From assembly GCA_012517965.1 (NCBI GenBank), contig JAAYTZ010000060.1, forward strand, positions 24,917 to 88,916: 64,000 nucleotides of DNA, read 5' to 3'. The notes under the pieces are model-generated. The model had not been told where the DNA came from. It did no database searches and saw nothing but the letters and a program-made list of their open reading frames with translations. The DNA comes from Propionibacterium sp. (lineage in GTDB: Bacteria > Actinomycetota > Actinomycetes > Propionibacteriales > Propionibacteriaceae). Made by a program: the position numbers and the translations under genes. This document shows, in pieces, positions 35,699 to 44,480 of the stretch; the first letter of the stretch is position 1; the number at the start of each line of letters is the position of its first letter.

Positions 35699-36202
35699 AT
35701 GATCCAGGTGCTGTTCGGCGAGGTGCGGGTGACGCTGCTGGCGGACGCCCCCGTCCTGGTGCTGCGTGAGGCCGGCGGCCCGCGCCGGCTGCCGATCTGG
35801 ATCACCGCCGCCGCCGGAGCGGCCATCCTCTCGGCGCTGGAGCCGGAGGATGCCGACCACCCGTCGACCCACGACCTGCTCCTGGAGGTCCTGGCGACGC
35901 AGAACGTCGTGATCGAGGCGCTGCGGATCGTAGGCTGCCAGGACGGCGTCTACGTCGCCGAACTCGACCTCAACGCGACCGCGGTCACCTGCCGCGTGTC
36001 GGACGGCGTGGCGTTGGCGCTCCGCTCGGGCGCCCCGATGTACGTGTCCGCCGAGCTGCTGGCCGAGTGCGGCGTCCACGGCGAAGGAGGGCCCGACGAC
36101 ACGCTGCCCGAGGCCGACGAGGTCGAGCAGTTCCGCGCCTTCCTCGCGAACGTCAACGCAGACGACTTCGACCGGAAGGGTCCGCACGAGCCGACCCCCT
36201 GA
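35699..36202 (+). CDS. DUF151 bifunctional-nuclease-domain protein
   Basis: 167 residues, a single DUF151 domain: PVLVLREAGGPRRLPIWITAAAGAAI, the central DGVYVAELDL, and SDGVALALRSGAPMYVSAELL. Members have been described as nucleases in plants and actinobacteria (Rv1829 is the M. tuberculosis counterpart), but the cellular role is unclear. It starts 4 bases after the ftsR stop and ends the garA transcript. Confidence 0.85.
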   Translation: MIQVLFGEVRVTLLADAPVLVLREAGGPRRLPIWITAAAGAAILSALEPEDADHPSTHDLLLEVLATQNVVIEALRIVGCQDGVYVAELDLNATAVTCRVSDGVALALRSGAPMYVSAELLAECGVHGEGGPDDTLPEADEVEQFRAFLANVNADDFDRKGPHEPTP

Positions 36203-36211
36203 CCCCCAACC

Positions 36212-36235
36212 CTGAGGAACAACTTCAGACTTGAG
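36212..36235. promoter_or_regulatory. candidate operator upstream of the second merR gene
   Basis: An imperfect palindrome CTGAGGAACAACTTCAG (36212-36228) is followed directly by ACTTGAG, which repeats the ACTTCAG right arm. It lies about 70 bases upstream of the TACAGT -10 box at 36303. Position suggests a MerR-type or other regulator site; no experiment is known to me. Confidence 0.3.
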
Positions 36236-36302
36236 GGTGCGGCGCCCTCGCGGGCGGCGTGTCGGGCGGGACGGTGCTTCGACGGGGCTACCGTCGGGAA
36301 CG

Positions 36303-36308
36303 TACAGT
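36303..36308 (+). promoter_or_regulatory. -10 box TACAGT of the second merR gene
   Basis: Hexamer 30 bases before GTG 36339; the short leader contains GGGAGTGAG. Confidence 0.45.
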
Positions 36309-36338
36309 CGAGCCAGCGACGGCGGGAGTGAGGCAGCA

Positions 36339-36902
36339 GTGAACCAGCAGGCGCAGCCCGAGCAGCCCTCGATGTCGGCACAGGAGGCCCTGTTCGAGGG
36401 CGACTTCTCGCCGCTGCCCGAGGATCTCGGCTTCCGGGGTCCGGTCGCCTGCAGCGCCGCCGGCATCAGCTACCGCCAACTCGACTACTGGGCCCGCACG
36501 GGCCTGGTGGTGCCCGGCATCCGGCCGGCCGGCGGCTCGGGCACTCAGCGGCTCTACAGCTTCCGCGACATCCTGATGCTCAAGGTCGTCAAGCGCCTCC
36601 TGGACGCCGGCATCTCGCTCCAGCAGATCCGCACGGCGATCGACCACCTGCGCGCCCGCGGCGTCCAGGATCTGACGCAGGTCACGCTGATGAGCGACGG
36701 CGTCTCGGTGTACGAGTGCGTGTCGAACGAGGAGATCATCGACCTCGTCCGGGGCGGCCAGGGCGTCTTCGCCATCGCGCTGGGGGGCGTGTGGCACGAG
36801 CTTGAGGGCAGCCTGTCCCAGTTGCCGACCGAGCGGGCCGAGGCCGAGGAGATCCCCGCCGACGAACTGGCCCTGCGGCGGCGCACCCGCCACGCCGGCT
36901 GA
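36339..36902 (+). CDS. MerR-family regulator (Rv1830/ResR-like)
   Basis: 187 residues from GTG 36339. The helix-turn-helix (about 35-105) contains CSAAGISYRQLDYWARTGLVVPGIRP and SFRDILMLKVVKRLLDAGISLQQI. The C-terminal part has a conserved VSNEEIIDLVRGGQGVFAIALGGVW segment of this group. In M. tuberculosis the gene at this position, Rv1830 (resR), influences recovery from drug stress and growth. No cysteines for metal sensing are present. Context and domain layout support the family; the regulon is unknown here. Confidence 0.85.
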   Translation: MNQQAQPEQPSMSAQEALFEGDFSPLPEDLGFRGPVACSAAGISYRQLDYWARTGLVVPGIRPAGGSGTQRLYSFRDILMLKVVKRLLDAGISLQQIRTAIDHLRARGVQDLTQVTLMSDGVSVYECVSNEEIIDLVRGGQGVFAIALGGVWHELEGSLSQLPTERAEAEEIPADELALRRRTRHAG

Positions 36903-36924
36903 GGCGGGGGCAGGCCCGACCGGC

Positions 36925-36930
36925 TAGATT
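36925..36930 (+). promoter_or_regulatory. -10 box TAGATT of gcvP
   Basis: Hexamer 62 bases before ATG 36993. The leader of about 55 bases is too short for a glycine riboswitch. Confidence 0.45.
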
Positions 36931-36992
36931 GGCCAGCATCCGCGGCCGACGTCCCGAGGGCCGGGACCGGGGACGCCGCGGGGGAGCGGACC

Positions 36993-39857
36993 ATGGATGT
37001 CTTCGAACGCCGGCACCTGGGACCTGACGACTCCGACCGGGCACGCATGCTGGCGGCCCTGGGGCTGGGCAGCCTCGACGAACTCGCCGCCGTGACGGTG
37101 CCGTCCACCATCCGGCTGGCGGAGCCGCTGCAGTTGCCCCCGGCGCTGACCGAGAGCGCCGCCCAACAGCGCCTCGCCGAGCTGGCGGGCCTCAACCGGC
37201 CCGGCCGCGCCATGATCGGGCTCGGCTACCACGGCACGGTCACCCCGGCCGTCATCCGGCGCAACGTGCTGGAGAACCCCGCGTGGTACACCGCCTACAC
37301 GCCCTACCAGCCCGAGATCAGCCAGGGCCGGCTCGAGGCCCTGCTCAACTTCCAGACCGCGGTGGCGGACCTGACCGGCCTGCCGACCGCCGGCGCCAGC
37401 CTCCTCGACGAGGCGACCGCCGTCGCGGAGGCGGTGGCGCTCGCGCAGCGCGCCAACCGCAAGGGCCGGGTCGTCCTGCTGGACGCGGGGTTGCTGCCGC
37501 AGAGCGCCGCGGTCGTCCGCACGCGGGCGCTGGCCACCGGGGCCGAGGTCGTCGCGGCGGCCGACCTGGTCGAGGGGCTGCAGCGGCACGACGCCGTCGC
37601 CGTCGTGGTGCAGACGCCGGACGCCGACGGGCGAGTCCGGCCGCTCGACGAGCTGCGGGCGATCGCCGCCAAGGCCCACGAGAACGGGGCGATGGTGATC
37701 GCGGCCGCCGACCCGCTGGCGTTGACCCTGCTCACGCCGCCGGGGGAGTGGGGCGCCGACATCGCGGTCGGCTCGACCCAGCGGTTCGGCGTCCCGCTGT
37801 TCTACGGCGGGCCGCACGCCGGCTACATCTGCGTCCGCGACGGCCTGGAACGGCAACTGCCGGGCCGGGTGGTCGGGGTCTCGCGGGACACCGCCGGGAC
37901 GCCCGCGCTGCGGCTGGCCCTGCAGACGCGCGAGCAGCACATCCGCCGCGAGAAGGCGACCTCGAACATCTGCACGGCCCAGGTGCTGCTGGCGGTCGTG
38001 GCGTCGTTCTACGCCGTCTACCACGGCCCGGACGGGCTGCGCGGGATCGCCGCCGGCATCCACGACGCGACGCGCCGACTGGCGGCGAACCTCGCCGCCC
38101 ACGGCCACCCCCCCGAGCACGACGCCTTCTTCGACACGCTTACGGTGCGGGTGCCCGGCGCGGCGGCCGAGGTGGTGGCCGCCGCCCGCGCCTCGGGCGT
38201 CCAGCTGCGGCTCGTGGACGCCGACCGGGTCGGCGTCAGCGTGGGGGAGGATGCCACCCCGGCCGACCTGCACGCGGTCGTGGCCGCCTTCGGCGGGGTG
38301 TGGGACACCGACGGGCGCTGGGGCGGGCTCGGCCAGCCGGAGCGCACGTCGGCCTACCTGACCCACCCCGTCTTCCATCGGTACCGCTCGGAGACCGAGC
38401 TGATGCGGTACCTGCGGACGCTGGCCGACCGGGACTTCGCCCTCGACCGCGGCATGATCCCGCTGGGCTCCTGCACCCTGAAGCTGAACTCGGCGGCGTC
38501 CCTGGAGCCGATCAGCTACCCGGGCTTCGCCAACCTGCACCCCTTCGTGCCCACGGCGGACGCCGAGGGCTACAGCGCCCTCCTCGACGATCTCGAGCGG
38601 TGGCTGTGCGCGATCACCGGCTACGACCGGATCAGCCTGCAGCCCAACGCCGGCAGCCAGGGCGAGTTCGCCGGCCTCATGGCCGTGCGTTCCTACCATC
38701 GCGCGCGCGGCGACGACGCCCGGGACGTCTGCCTGATCCCGGCGTCGGCGCACGGCACCAACGCGGCCTCGGCGGCCATGGCCGGGCTGCGGGTCGTAGT
38801 CGTCGGGACCGCCGCCGACGGCTCGGTCGACGTGGACGACCTGACGGCCAAGATCGAGCAGCATCGCGAGCGGCTCGCCGTCATGATGCTGACCTACCCG
38901 TCCACCCACGGCGTCTTCGAGAGCCGGATCACCGAGGTGTGCGACCTCGTCCACGCGGCCGGTGGGCAGGTGTACGTCGACGGCGCCAACATGAACGCCC
39001 TCATGGGCCTCGCCCAGCCGGGCCGGTTCGGGGCCGACGTCAGCCACTTCAACCTGCACAAGACCTTCGCCATCCCGCACGGAGGCGGCGGCCCCGGTGT
39101 GGGGCCGGTCGGCGTCCGCGCCCACCTGGCCCCGTACCTGCCCAATCACCCGCTGCTGCCGGACGCCGGGCCCGACACCTCCTACGGTCCGGTGGCGGCG
39201 GCCCCGTACGGCTCGGCCGGCGTGCTGCCCATCACGTGGGCGTTCATCGCGATGATGGGCGCGGACGGTCTGCGGCGGGCGTCCCAGACGGCCGTGCTGG
39301 CCGCCAACTACGTCGCGGCCCGGCTGGGCGACCGCTACCCGATCCTGTACACGGACGCCGCCGGGCGGGTCGCCCACGAGTGCATCCTCGACCTGCGTCC
39401 GCTCACCCGAGCCACCGGGGTCACCGTCGACGACGTCGCGAAGCGGCTCATCGACTTCGGTTTCCACGCCCCGACGATGAGTTTCCCGGTGGCGGGCACC
39501 CTCATGGTCGAGCCCACCGAGTCGGAGCCGCTGGTCGAACTCGACCGGTTCGTCGCGGCCATGCGGGCGATCGCCGACGAGGCGGACGCCGTGCGCGACG
39601 GCGTCTGGCCGGCGGACGACAACCCGCTCCGCAACGCTCCGCACACCCTGGCCGAGTGCACGGCCGACGAGTGGACGCACCCGTACCCGCGCAGCCAGGC
39701 CGCCTTCCCGTCGGGGCAGCGGACCGGCCAGGTGGCGTCCGGGGCCCGGGACCGGTACTGGCCGCCGGTGGCGCGGATCGACAACGCCTTCGGCGACCGG
39801 CACCTGATGTGCTCGTGCCCGCCCCCGGACGCCTACGAGGCCGCCGGCGACGCGTAG
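36993..39857 (+). CDS. gcvP: glycine dehydrogenase (decarboxylating), P-protein
   Basis: 954 residues, the full-length fused alpha/beta form. K690 in [15 protein letters not shown] binds PLP. The N-terminal half starts FERRHLGPD, with [17 protein letters not shown]; the C-terminal half has [17 protein letters not shown] [13 protein letters not shown] and QPNAGSQGE. GcvP decarboxylates glycine and passes the aminomethyl group to GcvH. It ends tail to tail with the phosphofructokinase gene (6 bases between), without a visible hairpin. It completes the gcvH-garA-merR cluster. Confidence 0.96.
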   Translation: MDVFERRHLGPDDSDRARMLAALGLGSLDELAAVTVPSTIRLAEPLQLPPALTESAAQQRLAELAGLNRPGRAMIGLGYHGTVTPAVIRRNVLENPAWYTAYTPYQPEISQGRLEALLNFQTAVADLTGLPTAGASLLDEATAVAEAVALAQRANRKGRVVLLDAGLLPQSAAVVRTRALATGAEVVAAADLVEGLQRHDAVAVVVQTPDADGRVRPLDELRAIAAKAHENGAMVIAAADPLALTLLTPPGEWGADIAVGSTQRFGVPLFYGGPHAGYICVRDGLERQLPGRVVGVSRDTAGTPALRLALQTREQHIRREKATSNICTAQVLLAVVASFYAVYHGPDGLRGIAAGIHDATRRLAANLAAHGHPPEHDAFFDTLTVRVPGAAAEVVAAARASGVQLRLVDADRVGVSVGEDATPADLHAVVAAFGGVWDTDGRWGGLGQPERTSAYLTHPVFHRYRSETELMRYLRTLADRDFALDRGMIPLGSCTLKLNSAASLEPISYPGFANLHPFVPTADAEGYSALLDDLERWLCAITGYDRISLQPNAGSQGEFAGLMAVRSYHRARGDDARDVCLIPASAHGTNAASAAMAGLRVVVVGTAADGSVDVDDLTAKIEQHRERLAVMMLTYPSTHGVFESRITEVCDLVHAAGGQVYVDGANMNALMGLAQPGRFGADVSHFNLHKTFAIPHGGGGPGVGPVGVRAHLAPYLPNHPLLPDAGPDTSYGPVAAAPYGSAGVLPITWAFIAMMGADGLRRASQTAVLAANYVAARLGDRYPILYTDAAGRVAHECILDLRPLTRATGVTVDDVAKRLIDFGFHAPTMSFPVAGTLMVEPTESEPLVELDRFVAAMRAIADEADAVRDGVWPADDNPLRNAPHTLAECTADEWTHPYPRSQAAFPSGQRTGQVASGARDRYWPPVARIDNAFGDRHLMCSCPPPDAYEAAGDA

Positions 39858-39863
39858 GACCCG

Positions 39864-41093
39864 TCAGTTGAGGCCGATGTGGTCGGCCGGGCGGGGTTCG
39901 CCCTGGCCGATGTCGACCGACAGCTGCCGGAACCAGTCGACGGTGAAGTCGAAGGGCTTGCCGCCCTTGATGCGCTCGAACTCGATCGCGCGCAGCGCGC
40001 CGCCGCGTTCCTCGTCGTGGCCGATCACGCCGGGGACGCCCTCCAGCGCGGAGGCCACCGCGAGGTCGGCCATGCGGGTGATCAGCATCAGGTCGTACTC
40101 GTTGGAGGGGGCCGAGCGCGCGAAGTAGCCGGACTTCTGCACGAGGGTCTTCTCGGCGTGCAGCATCGAGGCGAACTGCTTGCCGAACCAGTTCCCCGGG
40201 TTGACGCGGTCGAGGCGGACGTGGCCGAAGGCGTCCCGCGGCACCTCCTCGCCGCGCGCCTCCATCTCGGCGACGATGCTCTCGACCCCGGCGCCCTCGG
40301 ACAGGAAGATGTTGACGCAGCCGAGCGTGTCCATGACCTCGCGCAGCCGGTTCGCCTCGGCCTGCAGGTCGATCTCCACCTCGGGGATGAACACGGCGTG
40401 GATGTCCCAGCGGGCCCGGTCGAGGCCGAGCTCCGGACACCACTCCTGGTCGTCGAGCCAGCCCCGGTACTTGTGGGCCGTCTCGGCGGTGAGCCAGCCG
40501 CAGTTGCGGCCCATGATCTCGTGCACGATCAGCATCCGGCTGTTGGCGCCGTTCTCGGCGATCACGTTCTCGGCGAAGATCGCGCCCTGCTCCGCGGCCG
40601 TGTCGGCGCCGAGGGACTGCCGGATCGGAATCACGTCGTTGTCGACGGTCTTGGGCAGGCCGACGACGGTCAGGTGGTAGTCGTTCTCCTTGAGGAAGGC
40701 GGCCAGGTCGGCGGCGGTGGTGTTGGTGTCGTCGCCGCCGATGGTGTGCAGCACCTCGACCCCGTCGGCGACCAGGCGATCCGCCGCGACCTGCAGCGGG
40801 TTGACGCCCTCGGGGACGAGGCCGCGCTTCACGAGGTCGGCGACGTTCGTGAGCTTGACACGGCTGTTGCCGATGGGGGAGCCGCCGAACCGGTGGAACA
40901 GCCGCGTCTTCGCGCGGACCGCCGGGGTGACCGTCAGGAAGTCGCCGGTCAGCAGGCCCTGGTAGCCGTGCCGGTAGGCGATGATCTCCGTCTCGGGGGA
41001 GAGCTCGGTGTACCGCTCGATGAGCGCGCCGATCGCGGTGGACAGGCACGGGGCGAAGCCGCCCGCGGTGAGCAGGGCCACTTTCTTGACCAT
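39864..41093 (-). CDS. pfp: pyrophosphate-dependent phosphofructokinase
   Basis: 409 residues starting MVKKVALLTAGGFAPCLSTA. GGDDTNTT at 119-126 carries the Asp that marks the PPi-dependent type in place of the Gly of ATP enzymes. PKTVDND (147-153) holds the catalytic residues, MGRNCGWL the fructose-6-phosphate site, and FGGSPIGNSR and KSGYFARSA follow. The sequence is very close to the biochemically characterised Propionibacterium freudenreichii enzyme, reversible and PPi-linked. ATG 41093 is used because upstream in-frame sequence does not look like the family. The promoter TAGGCT lies at 41151-41146 on the minus strand. Confidence 0.95.
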   Translation of the reverse strand: MVKKVALLTAGGFAPCLSTAIGALIERYTELSPETEIIAYRHGYQGLLTGDFLTVTPAVRAKTRLFHRFGGSPIGNSRVKLTNVADLVKRGLVPEGVNPLQVAADRLVADGVEVLHTIGGDDTNTTAADLAAFLKENDYHLTVVGLPKTVDNDVIPIRQSLGADTAAEQGAIFAENVIAENGANSRMLIVHEIMGRNCGWLTAETAHKYRGWLDDQEWCPELGLDRARWDIHAVFIPEVEIDLQAEANRLREVMDTLGCVNIFLSEGAGVESIVAEMEARGEEVPRDAFGHVRLDRVNPGNWFGKQFASMLHAEKTLVQKSGYFARSAPSNEYDLMLITRMADLAVASALEGVPGVIGHDEERGGALRAIEFERIKGGKPFDFTVDWFRQLSVDIGQGEPRPADHIGLN

Positions 41094-41145
41094 CGGGAGG
41101 GGACCTTTCTCGGCAGGGATCACGTCGTCGGAGGGAACCGCCCCC

Positions 41146-41151
41146 AGCCTA
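41146..41151 (-). promoter_or_regulatory. -10 box TAGGCT of pfp
   Basis: Minus-strand hexamer about 52 bases before ATG 41093; the leader contains GAGAAAGG as ribosome site. Confidence 0.5.
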
Positions 41152-41259
41152 ACGATCCCGCCCCCGCGACTGGGGGCCCGTCCACCGAGCCGGGACGCCC
41201 CGCTCGCCACGACGTGGCAGAATCGGCGCAGCCCCCACCCCCGATCCCGAAGGCCCCCG

Positions 41260-41670
41260 ATGGACGCCCCCCGCCGTCGCCGCGAACGCGGCGCCTCCCT
41301 GTCCGCGTTCGTCGCCACGATCGTGCTGGCTCTGCTGCTGATGGGGGGGCTGGTGATCGACGGCGGCGCTCAGTCCGCGGCCGCCCGTGAGTGCCAGCAG
41401 GTCGCGGCGGAGGCCGCGCGGGCCGCGTCCGATGCGGCCGCTCCCTACCGGGCCGCGGGCGTCGAGGTGGACGCCGGCGTGGCGCTCGCCGCGGCCCGGT
41501 CCGTCCTCGCCGGCCGGCCGGCCGTGACCGGCGAGGCGTCGGTCGCCGACGGCCTCGTCACCGTCCGGACGCGGCGGACCGCCCCGACCGTCTTCTTGAG
41601 CCTGATCGGCGTCGACGCGCTGAGCGCGCGCGGCGAGGCCACCGCGGTGCTGCGGGGCCCCGGCGGTTGA
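41260..41670 (+). CDS. TadE/TadG-like pilus-assembly-type membrane protein
   Basis: 136 residues. A basic N-terminus (residues 1-10) with RERGASLSAFVATIVLALLLMGGLVIDGG is the TadE/TadG-type class of signal anchor; an alanine-rich helix with QQVAAEAARAASDAA follows, then a beta-rich tail. Such minor pilins normally sit at the end of a Flp/Tad pilus operon. No other tad gene is in the window, so this is an isolated copy. Its function could differ from pilus assembly. ATG 41260 has GAAGG 7 bases upstream. Confidence 0.72.
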   Translation: MDAPRRRRERGASLSAFVATIVLALLLMGGLVIDGGAQSAAARECQQVAAEAARAASDAAAPYRAAGVEVDAGVALAAARSVLAGRPAVTGEASVADGLVTVRTRRTAPTVFLSLIGVDALSARGEATAVLRGPGG

Positions 41671-41679
41671 GGCTCCCAC

Positions 41680-41685
41680 TAGGCT
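41680..41685 (+). promoter_or_regulatory. -10 box TAGGCT for leaderless yciO-like mRNA
   Basis: Ends 6 bases before GTG 41692, with no Shine-Dalgarno. Confidence 0.55.
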
Positions 41686-41691
41686 TTCGGT

Positions 41692-42318
41692 GTGGCCCGC
41701 TACTTCGACGTCCATCCCGACAACCCTCAGCCGCGCGCCCTGGCCCAGGTCGCCGAGGTGATCCGTGACGGCGGCCTCGTCGCCTACCCGACCGACTCCG
41801 GCTACGCCCTCGGCTGTGCCCTCGGCAACCGGGAGGGTGTGGAGCGCATCCGGGCCCTGCGGCACCTCGACCACCACCACCACTTCACGCTGGTGGTGAG
41901 CGACTTCGCCCAGTTGGGTCAGTACGTGCAGATGGACAACCGCGTGTTCCGCGCCGTGAAGGGGGCCACCCCGGGCCCCTACACGTTCATCCTCAAGGCC
42001 ACCCGCGAGGTCCCGAAGGTCATGCTGCACCCGAAGAAGCGCACCGTGGGCGTCCGGGTGCCCCGGCACGTGACGGCGCTGGCGCTCCTCGCCGAACTCG
42101 GGGAGCCGCTGATCTCGAGCAGCCTGATCCTGCCCGGGGAGGACCGTCCGCTCACCGACGGCTGGACCGTCAAGGAGGAACTCGACCACGTCGTCGACGC
42201 CGTCCTCGAGTCGGGCGACTGCGGGGTCGGCCCGACGACGGTGGTCGACCTGACCGGTGAGGAGCCGGTGATCGAGCGCGTCGGCGCCGGCGACCCGGAG
42301 CCGTTCACCGTCGAGTAG
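41692..42318 (+). CDS. Sua5/YciO/YrdC-family protein (YciO-like)
   Basis: 208 residues, a single YrdC domain: VIRDGGLVAYPTDSGYALGC, LRHLDHHHHFTLVVSDF, TPGPYTFILKATREVPK, and KKRTVGVRVPRH. True Sua5/TsaC proteins make threonylcarbamoyl-AMP for the t6A tRNA modification. The KxR and SxN nucleotide motifs are partly altered, as in the YciO branch, so I call it YciO-like and do not claim the essential TsaC role. It converges with the PPK2 gene (13 bases between). Confidence 0.85.
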   Translation: MARYFDVHPDNPQPRALAQVAEVIRDGGLVAYPTDSGYALGCALGNREGVERIRALRHLDHHHHFTLVVSDFAQLGQYVQMDNRVFRAVKGATPGPYTFILKATREVPKVMLHPKKRTVGVRVPRHVTALALLAELGEPLISSSLILPGEDRPLTDGWTVKEELDHVVDAVLESGDCGVGPTTVVDLTGEEPVIERVGAGDPEPFTVE

Positions 42319-42331
42319 CCGCCGGCACGGT

Positions 42332-43243
42332 TCAGGCGTTCTCCGCCGCGGACTCGCCTTCGCCTTCGCCTTCGGCCTCGGCTTCGGGGCCACCGTTGAG
42401 GTCGTCCTCGGGATCGACGTAGGGCGGCAGCGGCGCCTGCTTCTCCAGCTTCGCGGCGTAGTCCGCGACCCGCAGCATCAGGCTGGCGTCCGTGCGCCGG
42501 TAGCCGGTGCCGCGCGGCCGCCGCGGGATGGTGATCTCCGGCCGCGGCACCTTGACGTACGGGATCGAGTCGAGCAGGTCGCGGATCATGTTGATCCGGG
42601 CCCGCTTCTTGTCCTCGGCCTCGACGACCTTCCAGCGGGCGGGATCGACGTCGGTGTGGATGAACATGTCGTCCTTCGCCCGGCTGTACTCCTCCCAGCG
42701 GGTGATGGACTCCAGATCGGTGGGGGACAGCTTCCAGCGTCGCATCGGGTCGGTCATGCGGGAGCGGAACCGTTTCTCCTGCTCCTTGTCCGACACCGAG
42801 AACCAGTACTTGTTCAGCATGATGCCGTCGTCGACGAGCATCCGCTCGAAGATGGGCACCTGGCGCACCCAGCGCTGGTACTCCTCCGGGGTGCAGTAGC
42901 CCATGACCCGCTCGACGCCGCCGCGGTTGTACCAGGACCGGTCGAACAGCTTGATCTCCCCCGCGGCCGGCAGGTGCTCGATGTAGCGCTGGAAGTACCA
43001 CTGGGTGCGCTGGCGTTCGGTGGGCATCGGCAGCGCGACGACCTGCACCACGCGGGGGTTGAGGTACTCCATGACCCGCTTGATCGCGCCGCCCTTGCCC
43101 GCGGCGTCGCGGCCCTCGAAGATCACGACGATGCGGGCGCCGGTCGTCCGCACCCACTCCTGCATCTCCACCAACTCGGCCTGCAGGCGGGCGAGTTCGC
43201 CCTCGTACAGCTCGGTGTCGAGCTTCGGCTGGTTCCTGACCAT
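42332..43243 (-). CDS. ppk2: polyphosphate kinase 2 (PPK2 family, single domain)
   Basis: 303 residues from ATG 43243, preferred to the in-frame ATG at 43252 because GGAAGG then sits 9 bases upstream. Walker A EGRDAAGKGG at 43-52, lid-region residues and Walker B LFDRSWYNRGGVERVMGYC are present; the KLSPTDLESITRWEEYSRAKDD segment is typical of class I PPK2. It uses polyphosphate to phosphorylate nucleoside diphosphates, or the reverse. The C-terminus (about 280-303) is an acidic tail encoded by a TCGCCT hexamer repeat. Polyphosphate use fits the PPi-linked glycolysis of the same region. Confidence 0.92.
   Translation of the reverse strand: MVRNQPKLDTELYEGELARLQAELVEMQEWVRTTGARIVVIFEGRDAAGKGGAIKRVMEYLNPRVVQVVALPMPTERQRTQWYFQRYIEHLPAAGEIKLFDRSWYNRGGVERVMGYCTPEEYQRWVRQVPIFERMLVDDGIMLNKYWFSVSDKEQEKRFRSRMTDPMRRWKLSPTDLESITRWEEYSRAKDDMFIHTDVDPARWKVVEAEDKKRARINMIRDLLDSIPYVKVPRPEITIPRRPRGTGYRRTDASLMLRVADYAAKLEKQAPLPPYVDPEDDLNGGPEAEAEGEGEGESAAENA
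42354..42383. repeat. hexamer tandem repeat in the ppk2 3' end
   Basis: TCGCCT is repeated three times exactly (42354-42371) followed by two variants, TCGGCC and TCGGCT. In the gene it encodes an alternating Glu-Gly/Glu-Ala tail. In-frame slippage would change tail length without breaking the enzyme. Confidence 0.7.
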
Positions 43244-43312
43244 GAGACCCATCCTTCCCCCGGCCGGACGGCGCCGCCGGGGTTCGCGCGGATTCGCCCG
43301 GTCGGCCACGGG

Positions 43313-43318
43313 TAAGGT
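43313..43318 (+). promoter_or_regulatory. -10 box TAAGGT of the hypothetical gene at 43349
   Basis: Hexamer 30 bases before GTG 43349; GGAGGGAG precedes the start. Confidence 0.45.
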
Positions 43319-43348
43319 GACGCGCAGCCGTCCGACGGAGGGAGCCTC

Positions 43349-43888
43349 GTGATCTACCTGCCCGCCTTCCCGTGCGACTGGGTGCTGTCCCGCTGGACCG
43401 GGCGGGCCCACACCCTCACCATCGACCCCATCGGGGTCGAGTGCTTCGTCGCCGGTCCGCCCCCTCGTCGCGGTCTCTTCGGGCGCCGCCACACCGCCGA
43501 ACCGACGGTCGCCGTGTATCTGCACGTGCTGGTCCACGGCGAGCAGACCAGCGACCGCATCCGGTCGTGGGCCGCCAACCAGGTGGCCCAGTTGGGGGTG
43601 CTGGCGGAGCGACCCGACGCCGCGGGCGACGAACTGAACCGGCTCACCGCCGAGCAGGCGGAGCGGCTGGCCGGGCGGGAGTGGACGCCGGCCGAGGTCG
43701 TGGTCGACCAGGTGGCGCACGCGGCGTCCGCCTTCGTCGCGGCGCCCGACCGCTGGGCGGCCTACGTCGAACTGGGGCCCGACCGGGTGGCGCTCGTCGG
43801 CCGGGGGCTGTCGCTGGCGCAGGCGGCCCTGCGGACGGCGTCCACGGACGAGGCGCGCCGGCTGCGGACGGACGCCCTCCGCGTCTGA
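43349..43888 (+). CDS. hypothetical protein, 179 aa
   Basis: No family recognised. It begins IYLPAFPCDWVLSRWTGRAH, has a beta-rich first half with VAVYLHVLVHGEQTSDRI, and an alanine-rich helical second half (ELNRLTAEQAERLAGREW, and VDQVAHAASAFVAAPDRW). There is no signal peptide or membrane segment. It has its own -10 box (TAAGGT) and a strong Shine-Dalgarno before GTG 43349. It is divergent from ppk2 and convergent with the tlpA-like gene. Strong codon bias and signals argue it is genuine. Confidence 0.6.
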   Translation: MIYLPAFPCDWVLSRWTGRAHTLTIDPIGVECFVAGPPPRRGLFGRRHTAEPTVAVYLHVLVHGEQTSDRIRSWAANQVAQLGVLAERPDAAGDELNRLTAEQAERLAGREWTPAEVVVDQVAHAASAFVAAPDRWAAYVELGPDRVALVGRGLSLAQAALRTASTDEARRLRTDALRV

Positions 43889-43898
43889 CCCCGCCCCG

Positions 43899-44480
43899 TC
43901 AGGCGCCGATGCCGGCGAGGGCGGCGTCCATCTGGGGGCGGCTGAGCGCCCCCTCGATGCGCTCCCGGAGCACGCCGTCGGCTCCGATGAAGAAGTGCAC
44001 GGGGATGCCGTTGACGCCGTAGGACGCCGCCGCCCGCGACTGCGGGTCGGGCACGTGGGCGTAGGTGAGGCCGAGCAGTTCGGCGTACTCCCGGACGGCC
44101 GTCGCCTCCTGCGCGGTGTAGACCGACACCACCTCCAGGCCGGAGGCCCGGTGTGCGGCGAAGGCCGCCTGGAGGTCGGGCGCCTCGACGCGACAGGGCG
44201 CGCACCACGTCGCGCCGAACGTGAGCCACACCGGGCGGCCCTTCAGCTGGGAGACGGTGATCTGCCGCCCGTCGAGCGTGGTCGCCGTGAAGTCCGGGGC
44301 CGGCTTGCCGACGAGGGGCACCGTGGCGGCCCCCGACACCTGGACGGGGGTGGACGCCCCCGCCGCCGGCCGCCGGGTGATGAGCCACGCCCCGCCCATC
44401 ACCAGCGCCACCACGACCGTGACGACGACCCAGGTGACGAACCGTCCGGACGCCGCGGCGTCCCGCTCCGGATCAGGCAT
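43899..44480 (-). CDS. TlpA/ResA-like membrane-anchored thioredoxin
   Basis: 193 residues. One membrane anchor at about 14-35, then a redoxin domain with LTFGATWCAPCRVEAPDLQ (active-site C93, C96) and a cis-Pro at GIPVHFF. In System II cytochrome c maturation such a protein reduces the haem-binding CxxCH cysteines of apocytochromes outside the membrane. It is the last gene of the TPR-resB-ccsA-tlpA run and overlaps ccsA by 8 bases. No CcdA/DsbD electron donor is in this operon, although one is usually near in mycobacteria. Confidence 0.88.
   Translation of the reverse strand: MPDPERDAAASGRFVTWVVVTVVVALVMGGAWLITRRPAAGASTPVQVSGAATVPLVGKPAPDFTATTLDGRQITVSQLKGRPVWLTFGATWCAPCRVEAPDLQAAFAAHRASGLEVVSVYTAQEATAVREYAELLGLTYAHVPDPQSRAAASYGVNGIPVHFFIGADGVLRERIEGALSRPQMDAALAGIGA

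Noticed and set aside
36903..36992. Glycine riboswitch before gcvP
   Set aside because: The predicted leader is about 55 bases, too short for the aptamer, and no matching stems are seen.
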